From Scatophagus argus (lineage: Eukaryota > Chordata > Actinopteri > Scatophagidae), in the NCBI RefSeq assembly GCF_020382885.2, contig NC_058506.1, forward strand, positions 11,324,318 to 11,388,317: a stretch of DNA of 64,000 bases, given 5' to 3'. A model generated the notes under the pieces. It saw only the letters and a list, made by a program, of their open reading frames with translations. It searched no databases and was not told where the DNA came from. Positions 63,926-64,000 of the stretch are shown here, piece after piece (positions within the stretch are counted from its first letter, which is position 1; every line of letters begins with the position of its first letter). The position numbers and the translations under genes are program-made.

Positions 63926-64000
63926 CTGAAAACGGCACAGATATTAACTTGGAGGCACACAACACAAACACACAGACAAGACATTCAATGGCTAATGCTG

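Overview
This window looks like nuclear DNA of a ray-finned fish, probably a percomorph. The genes have many exons with GT-AG introns, the MHC class I gene has teleost-type features, and the repeats are ones common in teleosts (a CCATCCATTTTCTATACCGCTTATCC-type repeat, a Tc1-like remnant and short retroposon tails with GATTCT repeats). Every gene I could identify is on the minus strand. I built the gene models by eye from remembered vertebrate proteins, splice signals and reading-frame continuity. All nine gene models lying wholly inside the window splice to a length divisible by three.

Left to right: the 5' part of rpl23a (60S ribosomal protein L23a; continues past base 1), ddx52 (DEAD-box RNA helicase, 15 coding exons), heatr6 (HEAT-repeat protein, 20 coding exons), a seven-exon MHC class I gene with an ISRE just upstream, dynll2 (dynein light chain LC8), a broken tandem copy of srsf1 (exon 1 and 3'UTR only), intact srsf1 (splicing factor), pigs (GPI transamidase subunit), aldoc (aldolase C, with a non-coding first exon about 5.9 kb upstream), rskr (SGK494-like kinase, 13 coding exons), and the 3' part of cct8 (chaperonin theta subunit; continues past base 64000).

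Most of these are unrelated housekeeping genes. As far as I recall, pigs, aldoc, rskr, rpl23a and ddx52 have human counterparts on 17q11-q12, and heatr6, dynll2 and srsf1 on 17q22-q23, so the block combines material from two parts of human chromosome 17. cct8 and the MHC gene are additions. Intergenic DNA is short, with scattered repeats: a Tc1-like transposon remnant inside srsf1 intron 3, two copies of the common teleost repeat, at least five short retroposon 3' tails, and one possible solo LTR.

The observations most worth following up are: (1) cct8 has two tandemly duplicated last coding exons, both open and both with splice acceptors, which would give the chaperonin subunit two different C-terminal tails; (2) the srsf1 relic, whose coding part is broken but whose 3'UTR and poly(A) signal are well kept; (3) ddx52 has two usable acceptors for its last exon, giving a basic or an acidic C-terminus in overlapping frames; (4) a lone interferon-type MHC class I gene with altered peptide-anchor residues; (5) plus-strand exon-like pieces inside aldoc intron 1. 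I found no CRISPR array, operon, tRNA or rRNA.
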